Positions 22,801 through 34,679 are shown, counted from the stretch's first letter. The stretch is DNA of 64,000 bases from Benincasa hispida (GCF_009727055.1 NC_052359.1:15329558-15393557); one strand, 5' to 3'. Program-made: numbers and translations. The notes: generated by a model from the letters alone, not told the origin.

Positions 22801-23808
22801 ATATTAAAGCATGTTTGATTGAAGGAAGCATGTTACAGAAGAATGCTCTAGGGTTATAATTGTTATAAAATAACCTAAACTTCTAAAATCTATAACGAGC
22901 CGGCGTCTGAGTTAGTTAAACCGGTTTTATGAGCATGCATGAGCGGTGTGAGGTAATAAAATTTGTTTATCACCTAGACATCGTAGGTTAAAAATCCAGT
23001 ATAAAAGTTATACTCGGATGAATCACCTAGACTTAGGATATGTTTAGTTAGCCAAAATGTATCAATTAGTTAGCCAAAATGTATCGCTAAGTATTTTATA
23101 CCCTAACCGTCTAGAACACTTCAGCTGAAGAGAAGTATAGTACTTTTAGCTCTAGCATCTCTAAGGGTTCACACCGTGAGATTCATGCTGAGCTTTGGGC
23201 CGCCCTGGGAGCGAACTCTATTCAGAGAGTGTTTGCATGAGTCAATACCAAGGTGAATAGGGGAAGTTATTCATAGTAAGTGGGAGAAGGAATTGTGTCA
23301 ACACATCCTACGGTCTCTTCCATTAGGTCGCACCGTGAGATTCCTATAATGCTCCTACATGTCTGCCCTGGAGTGACCTTACCAATCGGAGGGCTGTATT
23401 ATAGGATTCGGAACTCCGCGAACTCTAGAAATTGATAGGGTCTCTCAGGTCCGTTTTCATTCTTGTCTTTTTAACTTCGGGAGCATAATGATTCCGATCT
23501 TTGAGGTCTAAAAATGGAGGGTCACACTTACAAGAATTATTAAGTGTTAGTAAATTCTTGACCAAAGTAGCGATAACTGAGTTACTATAGGAATAATAGT
23601 TATTCTGGTGATAGTATCTAGTCAAGGTAGTCTTGGTTCAACGGAGGAATAGTCGATCACCCCTCGGTGGAGGTTATTCTAAACCATTGAAATATCGTTG
23701 CACAATATAATATGAAGGGTACATTATTAGTTTTTATTTGCTAAACTTGATTAGATTTAAAAGATTAATATTTTTTTTTACTAAAAAGGATATGTTTTTC
23801 TTTTCAGC

Positions 23809-26800
23809 ATGACTAGCTCTTTAGATCAACTCTTAGCTTCCGAGAAACTAAACGGTGATAATTACTCAACATGGAAATCAAATATGAATTCAATACTAGT
23901 AATAGATGACCTGAGATTTGTCTTAACTGAGGAATGTCCTTAGGCCCCTGCCTCGAAAGAAGCACAAGGTAATTATGATTTACTAGTTGCTGAGACATGT
24001 TTAGTGGAGGATGATACCTCAACCTGGATATTGGATTCAGGAGCCACTAATCATATTTGCTTCTCTTTTTAGGAAACTAGTTCCTGGAAAAAGCTTGAAG
24101 AAGACGAGATCACCCTCAAGGTTGGAATAGGAGAGATTATCTCGGCCGAAGCAGTGGGAGACTTGAAGTTGTTTTTAAATGATAGATATATCATACTTAA
24201 AAATATTTTGTATGCTCTCTTATGAAAAGGAATTTAATATCTATTGGTTGTATTATGGAAAAATTGTATAAAATATCTTTTGAAGTTAATGAAGCATTCA
24301 TTTTTAGAAAAGGTATTCAAATTTGTTCTGCTATACTTGAAAACAACTTATATAAGTTAAGACCAACTAACGCAAAATTTGTCTTAAATACTAAGATGTT
24401 TAGAACAGTCAAAACTCATAATAAAAGACCAAAAGTTTCTTCTAATGCCTATCTATGGCACTTAAGACTCGGTCACATAAATCTCAATAGGATTGAGAGA
24501 TTGGTTAAGAATGGACTCCTAAATCAGTTAGAAGACAATTCTTTACCTCCATGTGAATCTTGTCTTGAGGAAAAAATGACTAAGAGATCATTTACTGGAA
24601 AAGGTCTCATAGCCATAATACCCTTAGAGCTCGTACATTCGGACTTCTGTGGACCGATGAATGTCAAAGCACGAGGTGGGTATGAATATTTCATCAGTTT
24701 TATTGATGATTATTCAAGGTATGGTCATATTTACTTAATGCATCACAAGTCTGATTCTTTTGAAAAGTTCAAGGAATATAAGACTGAGGTTGAGAACCAG
24801 TTAGGTAAAACAATTAAGACACTACAGTCAGATCGAAGTGAGGAGTACATGGACTTAAGATTCCAGGACTATATGATAGAACACAGAATTAAGTCACAAT
24901 TCTCTGCACCTAATATGCCTCAGTAGAACGGTGTATCTGAAAGAAGAAACAGAACCTTGTTGGACATGGTTCACTCAATGATGAGCTTTGCTGAGTTACC
25001 TGATTCCTTTTAGGGACATGCACTAGAGACTGCTGTCTATATTTTGAATAAGTTCACTCTAAAAGTGTTTCAGAAAAAACTTATGAGCTACAGAAAGGGC
25101 GTAAAGGTAGTTTATGTCACTTTAGGATTTGGGGATTCCTGACACACGTGTTGGTGCAAAATCCTAAAAAATTGGAACGTCATTCAAAACTATGCCTATT
25201 TGTAGGTTATCCAAAAGAAACAAAAGGTGGTCTATTTTACGATCCTCAAGAGAATAAGGTATTTGTATCAACAAATGCCACATTCTTAGAGGAAGACCAC
25301 ATAAGAAGTCATCAACCTCGCAGTAGACTAGTATTGAATGAAATTTCAAAAAATGCTACAGATAGAGCTAGTTCATTTACTAAAGTAGTAGATAAAACTA
25401 GTACATCTAGTCAGTCACATCCTTCTCAAGAGTTGAGAATGCCTCGACGTAGTGGGAGGGTTATTCATCAGCTTGACTGTTACTTGGGTTTAACAGAAAC
25501 ACAAGTCGCCATACCTAATGACGGCATAGAGGATCCATCGACCTATAAACAGGCGATGAAAGATGTGGACCATGATCAGTGGGTCAAAGCCATGGACCTC
25601 AAAATGGAGTCTATGTACTTCAATTCTGTCTGGAAACTTGTAGATCAACCAAATAATGTAAAATCAATTGGTTATAAGTGGATCTACAAGAGAAAACGAG
25701 ACCAAGCTGGTAAAGTATAGACTTTTAGGGCTCCTTATGGCAAAGGGTTATACCCAGAGAGAGGGAGTGGACTATGAAGAAATTTTCTCTCCTGTTTCCA
25801 TGCTTAAGTCGATTAGAATACTCTTATCCATTGCCACATTTTATGACTATAAAATTTGGCAGATGGATGTCAAGACAGCCTTTCTAAACGTCGATCTTGA
25901 AGAGAGTATCTATATGGCTCAACCAGAGGGGTTTATTACACAGGGTCAAGAACAAAAGGTTTGTAAGCTTGAAAAATCCATTTATGAGTTGAAACAAGCT
26001 TCTAGATCTTGGAATATAAGATTTGATACTGTGATCAAATCTTATGGCTTTATACTGAATGTTGACGAGCCTTGTGCTTACAAGAAGATCGTCAATTCTA
26101 CTATATTCTACTCATTGGGAATGAAGTAGGTTACCTAACTGACATTAAGAAATGGCTAGCAACATAGGTCCAAATGAAAGATTCTGGAAATGTGCAGTAT
26201 GTTCTCGGGATTCAGATTATTCGGAACCGCAAAAACAGAACACTAGCCATGTCTCAAGCAACTTATATAGACAAAATGTTGTCTAGGTATAAGATGTAGA
26301 ATTCCAAAAGAGGTCTATTACCTTATAGATATGGAATTCATTTGTCAAAGGATCAATGTCCTAAGACACCTCAAGAGGTTGAGGATATGAGACACATTCC
26401 CTATGCTTCCGTAGTAGAGAGCCTGATATATGCAATGTTATGTACTAGACCTGACATATGCTACGCAATAGGGATAGTCTATCAGTCCAATCCTGGATAT
26501 GATCATTGACTATCGTTAAGAATATCCTCAAGTATTTTAGGAGAACAAGGAACTACATGCTCGTGTATGGTACTAAGGATTTGATCTTTACTGGATACAC
26601 CGACTCTGATTTTTAAACCGATAAAGATGCTAGAAAGTCTACATCTGGATCAGTGTTCACTCTTAACGGAAGAGCAGTAGTGTGGAGAAGCGTAAAACAA
26701 ACCTGTATAGCTGACTCCACAATGGAAGCTGAATACGTTGCTGCTTGCGAAGTAACAAAGAAAGCAGTATGGTTGAGGAAATTCTTGACAGATTTGGAAG

Positions 26801-27060
26801 TCGTTCCAAATATGCATTTTCCTATCACCCTATATTGTGATAATAGTGGTGCAGTTGCAAATTCAAGAGAACCAAGAAGCCACAAGCGCGGCAAGCATAT
26901 TGAGCGTAAATGCCATCTGATTCGGGACATTTTACATCATGGAAACGTTATAGTAACCCAAATATCTTCTGAGCAAAACATTGTTGATCCTTTTACAAAG
27001 GCCCTCACGGCTAAAGTGTTTGAAGGTCACCTACCGAGTTTAGGTCTACGAAGTTTGTAA
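23809..27060 (+). pseudogene. Gag-pol of the nested copia, broken
   Basis: The start at 23,809 gives a gag N-terminus (KLNGDNYSTWKSN) that runs about 45 residues to a TAG (23,941) and is then joined almost at once to the protease region with an intact WILDSGATNH motif (about 24,030). Most of gag, including the nucleocapsid zinc knuckle, is missing. From 24,222 a 234-residue open stretch holds the integrase zinc site (H80, H85, C111, C114) and catalytic D141 and D204. A TAG then falls between D204 and the expected glutamate, which lies 36 codons after D204 (DD35E). RT is present (QMDVKTAFL), but the YVDD active site is deleted near 26,100. RNase H (26,653-27,060) keeps MEAEY and CDNSGA, with a TAA just after its TDSDF. 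Many stops fit CAG/CAA or TGG mutated by C to T. Confidence 0.9.
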
Positions 27061-27180
27061 ACTAGGATAAGTGGGAGAACTTTTGGATATATGCCCTAGT
27101 TTATTGTATTCATATGTTTATTGTACTCATATGTTTCTCACTTAAATTCAACATTGTGATACTCCACTAGGAGTTTTGGT

Positions 27181-27193
27181 CCAAGTGGGAGTT
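27181..27193 (+). other. Polypurine tract of the nested copia
   Basis: CCAAGTGGGAGTT directly before the TGTTGGA start of the 3' LTR. Confidence 0.8.
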
Positions 27194-27360
27194 TGTTGGA
27201 TTTTATGTCCTAAAACTCATAGTTTGTAAATTAATAAACATATTCTATTTTGTTTTTAAATAAAGTTGTTATTGAAATTGTAAATTTAAAAAAACTAAGG
27301 TCCCAAGGCTATTTAATGTAGTTTGAACTTTATGTAGTGACATAATCTTGAGTTCCACCA
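27194..27360 (+). repeat. 3' LTR of the nested copia, internally deleted to 167 bp
   Basis: The first ~150 bp match the start of the 5' LTR and the last ~15 bp match its end; everything between is absent. The target copy CGAAC follows directly, so the ends are genuine. The deletion could be biological or an assembly collapse. Confidence 0.8.
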
Positions 27361-27629
27361 CGAACGGCTAGCTGGTTTGATTTGGCTTATGCGAACAAAC
27401 GGCCAATTCGATTTAAGTGATGGCTGTAGATGTGGATAGAACGGTTAGCTGGTTCGATTTAGGCGATGGACGACGTAGACGAATAACCGGTTCGATGGAT
27501 GAACGGATGATCAAAGGACAACGATGGATGGATGATGGTCGGAATGAGGGGTTCCTGTTCTACTATGTGTTAGGGTTAGAAGAAAGAAAGAAGAAAGCAG
27601 ATTGAAGTTGAGGGGTTCAATTTGGGAAA

Positions 27630-27965
27630 TTAAAATTAGAACTCCCGACGGGCTATCGTAACCATCGGGAGTTTGGCCCGTCCAGATTGGTCTTCGTTTC
27701 CAACTCCCAACGGCCATGGTAAGGCATCGGAAGTTCGACAAATAACCGAAATTCCATTAATATTAATGAAATAAAAAAAAGAGGTCGACACCTGTTTTTG
27801 AGGCATCAAGAGTTCTTATAAACTGCCAACGGGGCACATACCACGTCGAGAGTTATTGAGCACTCTTGATGGCACCCTTACGTCATTAGAAGACTATCTC
27901 TCTCGAGGCAACCTATTTTCTGACGGTTGTTTTAAGCGTTAAGAGAGTCCCTTTTTCTTGTAGTG
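27630..27965. repeat. CACTA subterminal repeats and terminal inverted repeat, high-coordinate end
   Basis: Repeated AACTCCCGACGG / CATCGGGAGTTTGG type motifs (about 27,640-27,740 and 27,820-27,930), then TTTTCTTGTAGTG, the complement of the left terminus, at 27,953-27,965. The preceding stretch 27,366-27,630 holds imperfect GATGGACGAC and GGTTCGATTT repeats and no gene. Confidence 0.75.
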
Positions 27966-28960
27966 TGTTTCTAAAACACTTTTTGAGGGAACCAGTTCAA
28001 AATATATATTACAGTCTGTAGTACATTTCCCTAAAATGAATTAGGCAATTGAGAATAACTCATCATTGAAACGAACCATGTCTACTAGGATTCTATTTCT
28101 TCTATCCACTACACCATTTTGTTGAGGTGTACAAGGTGTTATAAGCTAAGACTGAATTCCATGTCTATTAAATAGTCATGGAATTTCAAGTCCATATACT
28201 CTCCATCTCGATCTGATCGAAGTGTTTTGATCTTTTTACCTAATTGGTTCTCAATTTCTGCCTTATACTCCTTTAACTTTTCAAGTGCTTCGGACTTATG
28301 ATGCATTAGGTAAATATAGTTATATCTAGAATAATCATCAATAAAACTAATGAAATATCCATACCTTCTTATGCTTTAACATTCATCGGATCATAGAGGT
28401 CTAAATACACGAGCTCGAAGGGTTCCTTCACTCTGAGACCATTTCCCGTAAAAGACCTTTTGGTCATCTTACCCTCAAGACAAGGCTCACATAATGGTAG
28501 AAAGTTGTCTTCTAACTGATTTAGGAGTCCACTCTTAACCAATCTCTCAATTTTATTGAGATTAATGTGGTCAAGTCTTAAATGCCAAAGATAGGCATTA
28601 GGAAAAAAATTTCGCCTCTTATTTTAAGTTTCAACTATTTTAAACATCTCTATATTCAAAACAACTTTTGTCTCAGTTGGTTTTTAACATATATAAGTTA
28701 TTTTCTAGTTTTTCATAACATATTTTAATACCTTTTGAGATAATGAACACTTAACTTCAATAGATACTTTATATTTTTGTTCTAGCAAATATGAGATAGA
28801 TATTAAATTCCTCCTCATAGTATGAACATAATAGACATTTTCAAGTAAAATGAATCTATCTTCAATAAATAACTTCACATCTCCCACTGCTTTAACTAAA
28901 ACAACCTCTCTGATCCTTACCTTAAAGGTTGTTTCACCTTCTGTAAGTTGCCTCCAGGAA
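27966..28960 (-). pseudogene. Outer copia integrase and GAG-pre-integrase remnant
   Basis: This continues the polyprotein interrupted by the CACTA element. Read on minus, from high to low coordinate, it gives the protease/GAG-pre-integrase part (about 28,960-28,600; GDVKLFIEDRFILLENVYYVHTMRRNLISISYL), the integrase core (about 28,560-28,100) and the stretch VPSKSVLETPYELW, which spans the insertion point. Stops and shifts are frequent. Copia integrase inserts the cDNA into chromosomal DNA; this copy cannot be functional. The protease DSGATNH motif is missing because gag is joined directly to sequence downstream of it. Confidence 0.8.
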
Positions 28961-29384
28961 CTAGTTTCCTAAGTGAAAGTATTGTACTTTTCATATCTAG
29001 AACATGTTCATTAACAGAGGTTCTATCCTGTATGTCAAAGTTATAATCATTATCGAGAGGATTGTGCTTGACAGATTGTCCAAACAATGTCTGCATTGAA
29101 TCCATGATTTCTTTTGCGAAAACCATGCTCTCGTATTTCTTAGCCTGTATATCAGATATGCTTGCTAATATGTAGATTCGAGCTTTATCATTTGCCCTAA
29201 TCCATCTGTCATAATCATTCCAAACAATTTGGTTTGCAGATGAGCTGGGAGTTAAAGGACATTCCTCTGTCAAAACGAACTTTAAATCATCATTTGCTAG
29301 TATTGTGTTTATATTTGATTTCCTCCATGAATGTTTAAAACCATTAAACTTATCAGAAGCGAGTGTTTTAGAAGAATTCCACAT
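28917..29384 (-). pseudogene. Outer copia gag remnant, 155-residue open frame
   Basis: The frame opens at ATG 29,384 with the copia gag N-terminus (KFNGFKHSWRKSNINTILANDDLKFVL, then the W-DYDRWIRANDKARIYIL block), typical of the capsid-like UBN2/retrotran-gag family that forms virus-like particles. About 130 residues in, after NEHVLDMKS, it jumps to sequence that belongs downstream of the protease, read in another frame. The rest of capsid, the nucleocapsid zinc knuckle and the protease are therefore deleted. The tail after that point is not real gag. Confidence 0.8.
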
Positions 29385-29854
29385 GCTGAAAATATAAACA
29401 AATTCTAATTAGTAAATTGCTTTTTTAAACCCAATCAAAGTTTAGCAACAAGTAATAATGTACCCAAATTTCATTATTTATTTTCAATGATACTTTAGTG
29501 AGTCAAAATAGATGCTACCAAAGGGTAGTCAAATACTCCTTTACTGAAGTAAGACATTCTTGACTAAATACGAACTCCAAAATAACTCTTTATTCCTATA
29601 GTTATTTAATTACCATTTTTGGTCAAGAACTTACTAACACTTAGTAACTCTTGTAAGTATAACCCTTCATTTTCAGGCCTCAGAGGTCGACCCCAACAAT
29701 GCTACCGAATTGGAGAACCAAAGTTAGGAATTGATCTAAGAGACCTTATCCATTTCTGGAGTTTGAGTTGTTATGAATCCCATGTTAAAACCCTCCGAGG
29801 GATAGTCGCTGAAAAGACGACTAGCTAACGCCACATAAAAACGACAATAGGCGT

Positions 29855-31829
29855 GTTTGACTATGAGAATCAGTAGAGATGTGTTAATTGTGTAAGCGAT
29901 GATCATGCATCCCTGTCACAAGTTTTCGTGCTATCTTGCCAAGTATAACGAGATCACAAATCCCTCGGGATGATCCGAGGTCGAACATAGGGACTTGCAA
30001 CTAAAAGATAACTGTAAAGTAATGTGTTTGAGGCAGAGAATAAAAGTAAAAAGAAAGATGCTGATTAACTATGCATTACTTCTACTCCTAGCTAAACAGA
30101 CTGAACAACTGAAGTTTGACTATGAGAATCAGTAGAGATGCAGCAACTGTTAACGCGTAATAAGATGCATAAAGAAGTAAGGTTGGGAGGAGATTTCACC
30201 AAGTCCTTAAGTTTGGTCGAAGGGTAATCCTAGTTTGCCACACTTGCGTATCGCACACCTCTCGGTGGTCAGCCACATGCTTTATATCTCTATAACGCAT
30301 GGTTGCATTGAGCATAAGGCTATTCCTATCCTACGGAAAACACTGCTTACTTTGCTTAATGAGTTCCACTACTTACCTTATTGGGCAATTGTGTAACTCC
30401 CCAGGCTCAGGATTCAGACCAAGTTTTGGAATCCAGATTCGCACCTGATGGCCTCGGCATTCCCCTGCGTCCTCTGCGACCTGGCTACGTCATCCTCACT
30501 TGCCTTGAATGCTTCTAGAAGTGAAAGTTGTCCCCACAAACCAACATAGGTCCTTTCAGCATGCTTTGTCCTTACTCAAATGCATCCTAGGAAAATTCCT
30601 AGGAGGTCACTCAACATAGGATTGCTCCAAGCTAAGCATGCTTAACTTTGAGTTTTTATGATTGAGCCACCGAAAAGGAAGGTGCACCTTGTTGGTATAG
30701 GTAGTAACTTTCAATTCTTTTAAGCCTTTCTTAACCATACTTTCATGTCCGCAGGATCCCTCTCATTCAGATGTGATATCGGTTCATTCATGTACCCCTC
30801 CTGAACACGGATCGTTACAAGTTAGTTATAACTACTTTGCTCATAGACAAGCATCACGATAACCTCGCACTAAACAAACAGGATTGACTCACTATACTCG
30901 CACAACGCATACCTTTCGGTAGTTTGCTACATGCGTCATATCTCTATGCCGCATGATTGAGTACGCGATAACTCTCGCAATCTATACTTAACTCATGGCA
31001 GTGAAAGTAAAAGATGGAGTGGAAAAATATGATGTAAATGATACTGAAGAACTAAAGAGATGCATTGATTACAAAATGTTTTAAGCCAAAATGTAATACA
31101 ATACAGAGGTGAGAAGAGAGATGGATGGCTAGATGTAGACAATCTCTTGCTTTCATTAAATGTGTATCAACGTTTCCAATGGTTCAATGTATCCAGGCTG
31201 GCGAAGCTCCGGTCATCAGTCGGAGGAAGTTGTGGAAGTTAAGAACTCTCAAAGAATTTCTTGCTCATGTATTCATCTGTGATCACAGAAACCTACCCAA
31301 GGCAGAAGTCCTGGATGCCTTAATCTTTGGTTCCAAGGCTCTATTTATAGAACCAAAATACCGACAGCTTTGATAATCCCGCTCTAAATCACTGCCATTA
31401 CTGACGCGGTAGGTGAGAATGTCATCATGATCTTATCTCTTTGATACTCCCGAGGTATCTGTTTATGATCGTTTCTTCTGAATGATCAACATAATCCACC
31501 CACTTTTCGCGATCATCCTTTTATCATAACTATCCCTCTGTAGTTGTGGCAGCGCATGCAATCAACTTTTCTTCCTTGAGATCCTCGTATGCGACCAACT
31601 TTGCAATGGTTTAGGATCAACGCATGCGATCGACTCCAACAACAACTATAAAATAGGCATTTTGATGCAAGATAACGCATGATATACGGTTAGTTGGGAT
31701 TTTTAGTGCTGATCAACACAAGCTCATTATTCCTCATTAATTTTTAGCAATGTCAATGCATGCTCTGCTAATCAACCCTCATAATTCTAAGTAAAAGGCT
31801 GTAATAGCTTGTATTTCTACAAGCTATCA
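29855..31829 (-). mobile_element. Gypsy-like LTR with hairpin terminus
   Basis: On minus it starts TGATAGCTTGTAGAAATACA, an immediate hairpin (ATAGCTTGTA / TACAAGCTAT) known from some plant LTR retrotransposons. A strong TATA box lies at 31,341-31,350 (CTATAAATAG on minus). No gag or pol was recognised. The opposite end is placed near 29,855 because leader sequence resumes there, but no target duplication matches (GTGCA follows at 31,830). A 27-bp direct repeat occurs at 29,855-29,881 and 30,114-30,140. The open frame on plus at 31,125-31,373 has no domain. Confidence 0.45.
31341..31350 (-). promoter_or_regulatory. TATA box of the gypsy-like LTR
   Basis: CTATAAATAG on minus, about 480 nt after the LTR start, in a suitable place for an LTR promoter. 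Confidence 0.5.
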
Positions 31830-33079
31830 GTGCAACATAGGAATCTCATGGTCCAATCTAATGGAGAAGCCCATAGAATGTGTCGACGCACTTCCTTCTC
31901 CCACTTACTATGAACAACTTCCTCTATTCACCTTGCTATTGACACATGCAAACACTTTCTGAATGAAGTGGTCGTAGTAAAAGTGGCACAAAGCCAAGCA
32001 TAGACCTCACGGTATAAACTCTTAGGCACGTGAGAGCTAAAAACAATATATCTTATATATTATCCATCTCCCACCGAAGTGTTCTATTTGTTTTGGGTAA
32101 ATATTTACTTAGGTATATTCCGGCTAATAAATATAACCTAAGTCTAGGGTTTATGCAATTATAACATTTATATTTGGATTTTTAACCTACAATGTCTAAA
32201 TGATAAACCAATTTGTTAAAAATCGGGTTAACAATGCTCAAGAACCGGCTAAAATCCCCAGGTAGCAGGTGTTCTGTAAACGTCAACTTAAATACCTCCA
32301 GCCTTAGACAGGATTTTTTTCCGGGTAAGTTTGTAACCAAAGTTTTACAAGATAACGATTTATTTTAACTAATTAAAACAAGTTGTTATTTTTCAACCCT
32401 AGGTGACCATGCATCTTATCTTTGTTATAGATTTTAAATGTCTAATTCATTTTATATTACTTCATAAAACTATAGATATGCTAACAATCCATAACATACA
32501 CCAAACATTTCACAATTTAATATAACAAATTATATTAAACACATGAAACCATAAATCATGCATACTAGATATTATAACAAATTATAACCCACTTTCAATG
32601 CATGATACATGTTTTCCTATGGTAGAATTTTAAATCTACATAGCATACATTATGCACATACAATATTTAATTTAATTATAACATACATTTGTAATGCATA
32701 AATAATTAAACATACACTGATATGTACCAGTTTTGGCATCCTAAGCAAGCAAACAATCTAAATTATTACAAGAATAATTAAATACAAGCTTGAATTGTTG
32801 TTAGACCACCTAAACCAGCTCCAAATCGCTCCAGCTGGGCCTTTAAGTCATCAAAAAGCCTAAAGTGGTCCAAAACCCAACTAAACTAGACCAACGTTTG
32901 AAGAGGGTCTTCAACTGGTACGAGAACTCTTTCCTTTATATTTTATTGTTCAAAGCATACTGTTAATTAGTGTAACTTGCATAACTGTCTGTTAGAATGT
33001 ATATGTTCTATTTCGGTCACGATGAAATCGAAAAAATTCGAACGTGCTCATGGATGCTCTTCGTTAAAGTTCCTTCAAC

Positions 33080-33600
33080 TAGTAAATTTGTAGTTCATTA
33101 AGAAGACTAGTCAGGTTATATTGGATTTTTGTCATCATTGCATTTTTGTGAAATTGTAGAAAACTCTTCAAAAAAGATTCCATGATGAACAACCTGACTG
33201 CGCTTGTCTATAACCACTCCATTTGTCTCTGCCACATTAAATCAGACTATCATGTTCAGGACATGTTCCTAAACAAATGTGTCATCTTTCATTGGGAAGT
33301 TGTAAATGTATTTGAGGGCATCATGGTGGAGCTGATAGGATGATTGTCCAAACATCTCCTGGAGAGATTCCATAATCTCCCTCGAAATTTCCATGACCTC
33401 ATGCTTCTTAGACAGAACTTTAGATAATCTCGCGATGTAGACACAGACCTTTTCGTTAGCCTTTATCCACCAGTCATAAGCATCCTTCATAGATTGAGAT
33501 GCATTAAGAGTAGAGGTTGGAGGAAAATCCTCCGATAAGACAAATCGTAGATCGTCAACAACAAGAATCATATTTAAGTTGGACTTCCACATAGAGTAAT
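33080..33600 (-). pseudogene. Second outer copia gag, 3' part
   Basis: Read on minus it continues the gag that begins at 39,329: SMWKSNLNMILVVDDLRFVL, then a WWIKANEKVCVYI block and a REIMESLQEMFG block. After a stop near 33,268 come degraded EHVLNMIV-FNVAE and LLNELQ blocks. These are the usual order of a copia gag capsid region. The upstream end stops at GTAAT, the target duplication of the element at 33,601-39,272. The downstream part merges near 33,090 into another copia's leader, so nucleocapsid and pol of this gag's own element are absent. Confidence 0.8.
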
Positions 33601-33805
33601 TGATGAAAATAAGAAAGGAGAGAAACCAACTCACAGTTTACGTGGAAACCCTAGAACAGGGAGAAAAACCACAATACATATCTTTTCTTATTATTTTAAT
33701 TGATACACTGAATACAAGAGAACAGGGTGAATAAATAGATAGTAGGGAGCCCTAGGGTGGGAGACAATTACAAAAATACCCCTATGGTAAACCCTATTTT
33801 CAACA
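33601..33805 (-). repeat. 3' LTR of the short-LTR copia
   Basis: On minus it begins TGTTGAAAATAGGG and ends TTATTTTCATCA. It is followed on plus by CTCCCCCTCAAGTTGG, the complement of the polypurine tract. Confidence 0.92.
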
Positions 33806-33820
33806 CTCCCCCTCAAGTTG
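33806..33820 (-). other. Polypurine tract of the short-LTR copia
   Basis: CAACTTGAGGGGGAG on minus, directly before the 3' LTR. Confidence 0.85.
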
Positions 33821-34643
33821 GTGCATAAATATCAATAAGACCCAACTTGCTAAGAAAATAGTCAAAATTAGGTCTCAGTAGCCCCTTGGTGAGAACATCT
33901 ACCACTTGTTGATTTGAGGGGATATAGGGGATACAAATGCTCCCATTATCCAGTCTTTCTTTAATGAAGTGTCTGTCAATCTCTACATGTTTGGTTTTGT
34001 CATGCTGGACTGGGTTGTTTGCGATGCTTATTGTAGTTTTGTTATCACAAAACAACTTCATTGGAAGATCTCTGTCTTGGTAAAGATCAGTCAGCACCTT
34101 ATTTAACCAGATTTCTTCATATATCCCTAAACTCATTGCCCTGTACTCAACTTCATCACTACTCCTAGCCACCACTCCCTGTTTCTTACTTCGCCAGGTG
34201 ACGAGGTTACCCCAGAAAAATGTGCAATATCCAAAGGTCGAATTTCTATCAACGACAGAGCCTGCCCAATCAGAATCTGTGTATGCTTCAATAGTCTTTT
34301 TTTCAGACTTCCTGAACATTAGATCCTTACCAGGGGTCCCCTTCAAGTATCGAAGAATACGCTCAACTGCATTCATATGTTCCTCAAGAGCTTGCATAAA
34401 CTGGTTTACCATGCATACTGCATATGAAATATCTGGTCTTGTATGGGATAGATAGATCAACTTCCCAACCAACTTCTTGTACCTTTCCTTGCTAACAGGA
34501 ACTCCGTTGTTTGTAACACCAAGTTTTGCATTATACTCCATGGGTGTGTCAGCAAGTTTACACTCAGTCATGTTTGTTTCTTTGAGCAAGTCAAGTGTAT
34601 ATTTCCTTTGTGATACTAAAATACCTTCTCTTGATCGGACCAC
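33813..34643 (-). pseudogene. RT C-terminus and RNase H of the short-LTR copia
   Basis: A 276-residue open stretch. Its first half is the RT connection region (SQRKYTLDLLKETNM, then LIYLSHTRPDISYAV and ILRYLKGTPGKDL). The second half is RNase H with YTDSDWAG, a degraded SSDEVEYRA block (usually SS-EAEYRA) and CDNKTTISIANNP, ending VVDVLTKGL. RNase H removes the RNA strand during reverse transcription. This is the best preserved domain of the element, but it is cut off from the RT active site upstream (YVDD near 34,760-34,772) by a frame break. Confidence 0.88.
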
Positions 34644-34679
34644 CTCTATTCCCAGGAAGTATCTCAGCTTACCAAGGCT

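Larger units (their letters stand above)
21932..23808 (+). other. Untranslated leader of the nested copia, misassembled
   Basis: The leader holds three adapters, two flanking duplications (22,364-22,387 with 22,419-22,442; 22,531 to about 22,739 with 23,363 to about 23,571) and two copies of the TATAANNGTTATA dyad (22,855-22,867; 23,000-23,012). A GC-rich strip with repeated GACCCG words lies at 22,205-22,440. No gene is present; the open frame on minus at 22,201-22,434 is adapter-derived. Confidence 0.7.
20315..27360 (+). mobile_element. Copia retrotransposon nested in the CACTA element
   Basis: The target duplication CGAAC flanks it at 20,310-20,314 and 27,361-27,365. The 5' LTR is 20,315-21,917; its terminal TG has become TA. 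The primer site is at 21,921-21,931, gag/pol at 23,809-27,060 and the polypurine tract at 27,181-27,193. The 3' LTR (27,194-27,360) is only 167 bp: both its ends are kept, but the middle is missing between GTAGTGACATAA and TCTTGAGTTCC. Four sequencing adapters lie inside the 5' LTR and leader, so length and internal order there are unreliable. Confidence 0.85.
13410..27965 (-). mobile_element. CACTA (En/Spm) transposon, 14.6 kb
   Basis: Both termini carry the perfect 13-bp inverted repeat CACTACAAGAAAA (13,410-13,422 and 27,953-27,965), with a 3-bp target duplication TGT at 13,407-13,409 and 27,966-27,968. Inside are a tnp2-like transposase and a second Transposase_24-like gene, both on minus, so the element's 5' end is at 27,965. 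Subterminal repeats occur at both ends. It entered the integrase gene of the outer copia and was itself invaded by a copia (20,315-27,360); without that copia it is about 7.5 kb, a usual size. Both genes are broken, so it can no longer act alone. Confidence 0.93.
29385..33090 (-). other. Leader of the outer copia, interrupted and lacking a 5' LTR
   Basis: Noncoding. Its blocks parallel those of the other copia leaders here (the CCTCGGAGGG-type block near 29,790, the TTGACACATG...TAGTAAGTGGGAG-type block near 31,890, and the TATAANNGTTATA dyad on minus at 32,160-32,172). A gypsy-like LTR splits it (about 29,855-31,829). No primer site or LTR end is seen before the sequence turns into another gag gene near 33,080-33,095, so the 5' LTR has been lost. 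Confidence 0.55.

Noticed and set aside
31125..31373. 82-residue plus-strand frame
   Set aside because: Opposite strand of a gypsy-like LTR just beyond its TATA box; no recognisable domain.
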